DNA from: Thraustochytrium sp. TN22
Taxonomy: Eukaryota; Sar; Bigyra; Thraustochytrida; Thraustochytriidae
Direction of reading: 5' to 3'
Assembly: GCA_013306675.1 (NCBI GenBank)
Contig: JABLUY010000166.1
Coordinates: 1-64,000, forward strand
Length of the DNA stretch: 64,000 nt
This document shows, one piece after another, positions 59,854-64,000 of this stretch. The notes under the pieces are model-generated. The model did not search any database, was not told where the DNA came from, and was given only the letters and a program-made list of their open reading frames with translations. Position 1 is the first letter of the stretch; each line of letters begins with the position of its first letter. The position numbers and the translations under genes are program-made.

Positions 59854-60884
59854 CTATCGCGAGGCGAATGCGGCCAAGAGCACGGCAAGGACGCCCGTGA
59901 CTACCGAGTCCGCGAGCCTGGCGGCCATATTCTCGCGAGCATCTGAGATGGTTGGCGAGCTCGTGAAGTCGTCGGTTGGAGCGGTTGGAGAGCTCGTAGA
60001 CCCCTCGGCCGTGGTACTGTCGGTTGGAATGGCTGTGGTTGCGGGCGTAGACGTTGAGGTGCTTCCGCCTGGGCACGTGGCGGCAATCTCGTAGGTAAGC
60101 TCCAGCAGCTCCGTGTCCGGGCTTTCGGCCCCCTCAGCGAGGTCGATGTAGAGCGCCTTGCATTCTTCGTCCGCGCAAACCTCGCAGGCGATGACAGTCC
60201 GGCTGGGCTCCACCTGCCATCCCTCCTGAAGAAGATCTGTGTACTGGGGCGTGCCGACCGTCGCGTTGATGACGTTCTCGTACCAGGTTGTACACTGTGA
60301 GCTGAGCGCACAATCTACGTAGGTGTCAACGCAAGCGGCCCGGACGTACTCCAGGTCGCAGCCGTCGCCGCTTGTCGGCTCACTTGTGGTCATGTTGTTG
60401 CCAGGACAAGTCCTGTAGAGGTTTCCAAAGTCCTCATCGAGCGCGGCCATACCCTCCACGAAGTCAGCCGTCTCGTCGTTTTCATCCACGTTGCAGTCGT
60501 CCCTAAAAGGCATGCATACGCCGCACATGACCAGCTCCTCGCCCAGATCAGTCTGGGACACAATGTCGACGTAGAAGTACGCGTATGCCAGAGCCACTTC
60601 CTCGTACGTCGCTGCCCCCGAATTCTCCAATCCATCGAGCGCTTCGTAGTACGACGCATTGCACACTGCATCAGCAAAGCATGCATCTGCCAATTCTCCG
60701 CACAGTGTCTCGTAGTCGCACGTCGGCAAGAGCGGCGCCTCGAGCCATCGGAGGGCCAGGCTGCTCAGCGCACGCGGGTGCTCTGCATGCATCAGCCCAC
60801 GATGCGAGCGCAGCACCGGACTCTGTTGGGTAGTCAGAGCGGCGACAGAAGCAGCCATGAGGCCATGCATCGTTGGGAAGATCA
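59854..60884 (-). CDS. Cysteine-rich GPI-type surface protein, member B
   Basis: From the ATG at 60884 (MIFPTMHGLMAASVAALTTQ) the product is predicted to have 343 residues; the open frame extends to 60981. A weak signal peptide is followed by two cysteine repeats like those of the convergent gene: CDYETLCGELADACFADAVC...CGVC...C and CDLEYVRAACVDTYVDCALS...CEVC...C. A long Thr/Ser/Pro stalk (STSTSTPATTAIPTDSTTAE) and a hydrophobic tail (SVVTGVLAVLLAAFASR) suggest a GPI anchor. Several NAS, NMT and NAT sequons are present. Sequence identity to member A is low outside the cysteine frame, so the pair is old. Role unknown; cell-wall scale or adhesion protein is a guess. Confidence 0.72.
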
Positions 60885-62259
60885 TTGCCTTCGCGCAGGT
60901 GTACCAAAGATGGAACGAGCGATAGTTACCAGCGAGAGGGGCGATGGTCCGGGCGGCAGCGGTGTCCAACTTTTGCTTCAAGCCGACTCGGCGCTTTGCG
61001 GTTTTGCTCTCGCGCGAGTACGTAGCCTCCGAGAGGCCAGGCTCTTCGGTCTCGCGATCTTGCGGGTTTCGCGGACTCGCGCTGGTCTCTAGGCCTAGCT
61101 AGCTCTGGCTAGGCAGAGTGACTCACGCGAACCGCAGACGCACGACGCCAGCGGCAGCACTGGCCATGGCAGCCGCAGCCAGCACGACCCGCAGCCTGAC
61201 GTCGGCGCGTGCGGGGGTAATTCTGCGGATCCTTGTGGTGAGCCTCAGGCCGCGCAGTGCAACAGCATGTGGCAATGCAAGTAGCTCCCGGCGCAGGCCT
61301 TCACGTGCGGGGCACGCGCTGGCGTCTGGCTGCTCAGGCTGCGGTTCCCCGCCCCGCCCGGCAAGATGCTTTCGTACCTCAGGAGGCTGCCAGTGGCAGT
61401 AAGAAAGTAAAGGTAAGAGTTGCGCGAGACAGGGCGAGACAGTCCCACCGAGGCAGCTGCGGGTCCCCTGCAACGCCGAAGCCTCCGGTTCCCGTCGCGC
61501 TGCTTGCGTGGGCACGCGCGCGCGCGCTCAGGCTGGCACCACGTGATCGCTGGCTGCCGGTCTCGGCTGCGCAAGTGGCGCACGCCCCGAGCCCGTCCTG
61601 ACTGTGACGCGCGCCGCTTCAAGTTGTGCGGATCTCCTACGAGTGCCCACTTGAGCAGCGCACGTTCACCACTGCACGCACTGCACTGCCACTGCATGCG
61701 TCCGGTTCCCGTCACATCTTAGCCAGCGGCACGTAGGAGTGACTGCCAGTGCCAGTGGCACCCGCTCAGGCTGGCCGCAGCGGCGGCGGCGAGCACTCGT
61801 GACCGCACACGGCCTGGGTCCGACTTGGAGCCACGGCGGTACCTCCCTCTGTGCAGGCCGCTCGAGCGGCGAGCCGAGTCGGCCGTCCGAGTTGCCACGG
61901 TGCACCAGGTGCAGTGCAACGGCGGACCGCGACGGCCGACGCGTGAGCCAAATCGTTTCCAAGAAGAAGGAGGAGGGGGACTTGCGTGTGCCAACCTTTG
62001 GCCCCTGGCAGCGAAGTCTCGCCACGAGTAATGTAACTTAGATGAACCGCTGTGATAATTTTGTCAACAACCCTCATCGGGAACGGTCATCCTTTCTGCG
62101 GCAGCGCTGCTTGGGCGCTGAGAACTCGCAGCAGTGCAGGACTAGCACCGAGACCTAACTTAACAGTGAGTGCCGGCCATAAGCACGCAAGAAAAGGACC
62201 TGGACGCCCCCCCTGATTCATCTGCATCAACATTTTCTTGGCTACATTCTTCTCCGTCT
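60885..62259. other. 1.4-kb spacer rich in CACTGCCA words
   Basis: This lies between the surface-protein gene and the 3' end of DRC1. It is dense in TGCCAGTG/CACTGCCA words (61390, 61665-61695, 61743-61765) and has the AGGCCTAGCTAGC stretch at 61092. No frame has a recognisable motif. Confidence 0.5.
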
Positions 62260-64000
62260 TCAGGGGCGGTAGAGTGTCCGAGGCGCAGCGGCGGGCGCCG
62301 CGTGGTCAACAAAGGTCTCTAGGGGTGGAACGAGGAGATCCTTGACGGTCTGAGAGCCGAGGTATTGATTGAGGAGATCCTTGAGGTCCTCATTCTGCGC
62401 CTCGAGCTGCTGGAGCTCACCGATACTGGCGGCGCGCTCCTTGAGGACCTCAATGTACTTGTGCATGGCCTGCTCGAGGCCTTCCCAGACGCGCACGGTG
62501 CGGTCCGGGACGATGGTGGCGACCCGCGACCAGTACTGAATCTCCTCGATGCGGTCGCGCTCACGTCGCGCGTCAGAGGCCTCCTGCTCGGCCTGCGTTG
62601 TGGTCTCACGCTTGCTGCGCGGCTTGGCCGGCCCAAGGTCCGCCTCGCTGTCGCGGTTTCGTTGCTCCACAAAGGCGCGCGCCACCTTGACAACGTCGTC
62701 CTGCTTTACCTTGAGCCCGAGCACCTGGCGGCACGCGTCCTCGGTATCAGCCTGCTCGAGGGCGAAGGCGTCGTCTTCGTCATCGTCGACGCGGTCGAAG
62801 AAGTGGCCTAGCAGGGAGCGGATCTCGGGCTCTGTGACAACGTTGAGCGCCTTGAGGATGGCATTGGCGCGAAGGACGGCGGACCCGGCGTCGTCACTGG
62901 AGGCCGCCTCGTTGCGCGTCTTAGCGTCGACCAAAAAGTCGGCCTCCAGCGAAAGCATCTCCAGCATAATGCGGACCTTGGCGTCGAAGACCTTGGAGCG
63001 GCCGGCCGCGAGCCCGTCTGCCGCCTGCGCGGACGCGCCCTTGGCTGCGGCGATCCCGTCCTCGCTGGCGTCTGGAGCGTCGGCGGCGTCGGCGGCAGCG
63101 TCCGCACCCGCGACGGCCAAGTCGCCGGCGCCGGCCATGCGCACGCTCTGATCCGCAAAGGCGGCCGATCTGCACACGAGCAACTCGGGCTTGGGCGGCT
63201 GCCAGCGGTGACCGAGTTGCTGCTCCTGGATGATCTTGTCGGCCGCCAGCAGGCGGTCAAGCTGACCGAGGATCTCCTCCTGGTGCATGGTCCAGACCTC
63301 ACGGTACTTTTTGTTGTCGGCCAGCTCAAAGTGCCTGAACTTGCTCTGCAGATCTTTGTACTGCTTGGTGATGCGCCGGTACTCCTCGGTGAGGTCCATG
63401 TTCTCCTGCTTGAACTTGGCATCGCTCGCGTGGTACTTGCCCATGAGCGTGGACAGCGCGTCCTTGAGTCTGGCCAGCTTGCGCTTCTGCTGTGCAAGCG
63501 TCGCCGAGTTCTCCATATCGCGCTCCGTCAGCACGCGGTAGTTGTACTCGAGCTTCTCCGTGTTGAGCTGGTACGTGGCGCGCATCTCCTCGAGCTGCTG
63601 CTCCAGCACCTGAATGTCAGTCTCCAGCTTGATCTTGAGCTGGTTGTAGTCCTCGGCGTCGCGCGTGCGCAGCTCCTCAAGCTCCTTCTGGTAGTTCGCC
63701 TCGCGCTCCTGCCGTGCCTCCATGTAGTTCATCTCCATCTCGCGCCGCTTTTCAAAGAGAGCGTCTGTCTCCGCGCGATTCGCCTCGATAAGCTCCTTTC
63801 GCTCTTGCAAGAATGCGTCCTCGATGTTGGAGAGTTCTTCCTCGTACTGGGCGCGCAGCTCCGCGTACTGTGCCGCCATGCGCGAGAGCAGCTCCTCGAT
63901 GTCGGCGCCCTGCTGCTTGAGCGCCTTGACGTACTCCTCGTCCTTGATCTTGAGCTCGCGCTGGAACTCCGCGATGAGCCGGTCCTTGCTACGGATAATC
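62260..64000 (-). CDS. DRC1: Dynein regulatory complex subunit 1 (5' end outside window)
   Basis: The 3' end and about 580 codons are present; the frame continues through the right edge (IRSKDRLIAEFQRELKIKDEEYVK). The sequence is a long coiled coil with the very conserved DRC1 block DAEDYNQLKIKLETDIQVLEQQ and MRATYQLNTEKLEYNYRVL, then EYRRITKQYKDLQSKFRHFE. A Cys-containing linker and an Ala/Asp-rich insert (about 63020-63140) follow, then the C-terminal coil and a VKDLLVPPLETFVDH end. DRC1 is a base subunit of the nexin-dynein regulatory complex, which ties neighbouring outer doublets and tunes dynein in motile flagella. Its presence predicts a 9+2 motile stage such as a biflagellate zoospore. 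An ATG at 63879 is internal, not the start. Confidence 0.93.
   Translation of the reverse strand, partial: IIRSKDRLIAEFQRELKIKDEEYVKALKQQGADIEELLSRMAAQYAELRAQYEEELSNIEDAFLQERKELIEANRAETDALFEKRREMEMNYMEARQEREANYQKELEELRTRDAEDYNQLKIKLETDIQVLEQQLEEMRATYQLNTEKLEYNYRVLTERDMENSATLAQQKRKLARLKDALSTLMGKYHASDAKFKQENMDLTEEYRRITKQYKDLQSKFRHFELADNKKYREVWTMHQEEILGQLDRLLAADKIIQEQQLGHRWQPPKPELLVCRSAAFADQSVRMAGAGDLAVAGADAAADAADAPDASEDGIAAAKGASAQAADGLAAGRSKVFDAKVRIMLEMLSLEADFLVDAKTRNEAASSDDAGSAVLRANAILKALNVVTEPEIRSLLGHFFDRVDDDEDDAFALEQADTEDACRQVLGLKVKQDDVVKVARAFVEQRNRDSEADLGPAKPRSKRETTTQAEQEASDARRERDRIEEIQYWSRVATIVPDRTVRVWEGLEQAMHKYIEVLKERAASIGELQQLEAQNEDLKDLLNQYLGSQTVKDLLVPPLETFVDHAAPAAAPRTLYRP

Noticed and set aside
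1-64000. tRNA, 5S rRNA or snRNA genes
   Set aside because: No stretch with convincing A-box and B-box spacing or a known snRNA core was seen by eye; a covariance-model scan could still find one.
1-64000. CRISPR array or bacterial operon structure
   Set aside because: Direct repeats here occur in pairs or decayed arrays without regular unique spacers, and the gene content is eukaryotic.

Overview
This window looks like nuclear DNA of a GC-rich, intron-poor, flagellated protist. The best guess is a stramenopile of the thraustochytrid/labyrinthulomycete kind. The reasons are long uninterrupted reading frames on both strands, eukaryote-only proteins (DOCK exchange factor, TBC Rab-GAP, kinesin, RAD54B, USB1, DRC1), a mitochondrial MCAD with a presequence, and a 9+2 axoneme regulator. 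Many trinucleotide, tetranucleotide and pentanucleotide repeats lie in short intergenic regions. The assignment comes from gene content and style, not from a marker gene. No rRNA, tRNA or CRISPR could be supported.

Layout. 1-8.3 kb is the accessory-looking part. It holds a recent tandem duplication of a type II membrane glycosyltransferase-like gene (copies at 730-2331 and 3667-5277), separated exactly by a 3' fragment of a non-LTR retrotransposon on the minus strand. An XPG/FEN1-like nuclease gene and a SWIM zinc-finger gene follow on the plus strand. 8.3-14 kb carries a long gene-free GC-rich stretch, a seven-helix membrane protein with an EGF-like N-terminus, and a convergent FAD amine/amino-acid oxidase. 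14-26 kb carries a very large LRR+WW protein (split by a frame change in a CG run), a TBC Rab-GAP and a giant double-glutaminase/ankyrin protein (split by a frame change in a C run). 27-39 kb carries an unrecognised protein, MCAD, a secreted protein, RAD54B and a coiled-coil protein. 39-51 kb carries a small mitochondrial-looking protein, a kinesin, a fused methylthio-nucleoside phosphorylase/deaminase, USB1, an unrecognised protein and a kelch-RING membrane ubiquitin ligase. 52-64 kb carries a DOCK-type GEF, two convergent paralogues of a cysteine-rich GPI-type surface protein, and DRC1, which runs off the right edge.

How the genes work together. Most are unlinked housekeeping or signalling genes packed head-to-head or tail-to-tail. 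Three stand out. The fused phosphorylase+deaminase predicts a complete two-step route from methylthioadenosine via methylthioinosine to hypoxanthine, placed on one polypeptide. The glutaminase gene appears to join a catalytically dead glutaminase domain to an intact one, each followed by ankyrin repeats. The XPG nuclease/SWIM pair next to a fresh duplication and a LINE relic is the best candidate for a poorly described selfish or accessory module. Several non-coding patterns recur: GTGGC pentamers just upstream of two start codons, a TGCCAGTG/CACTGGCA word throughout intergenic DNA, and a shared GTACCATGGTA core in two tail-to-tail spacers.
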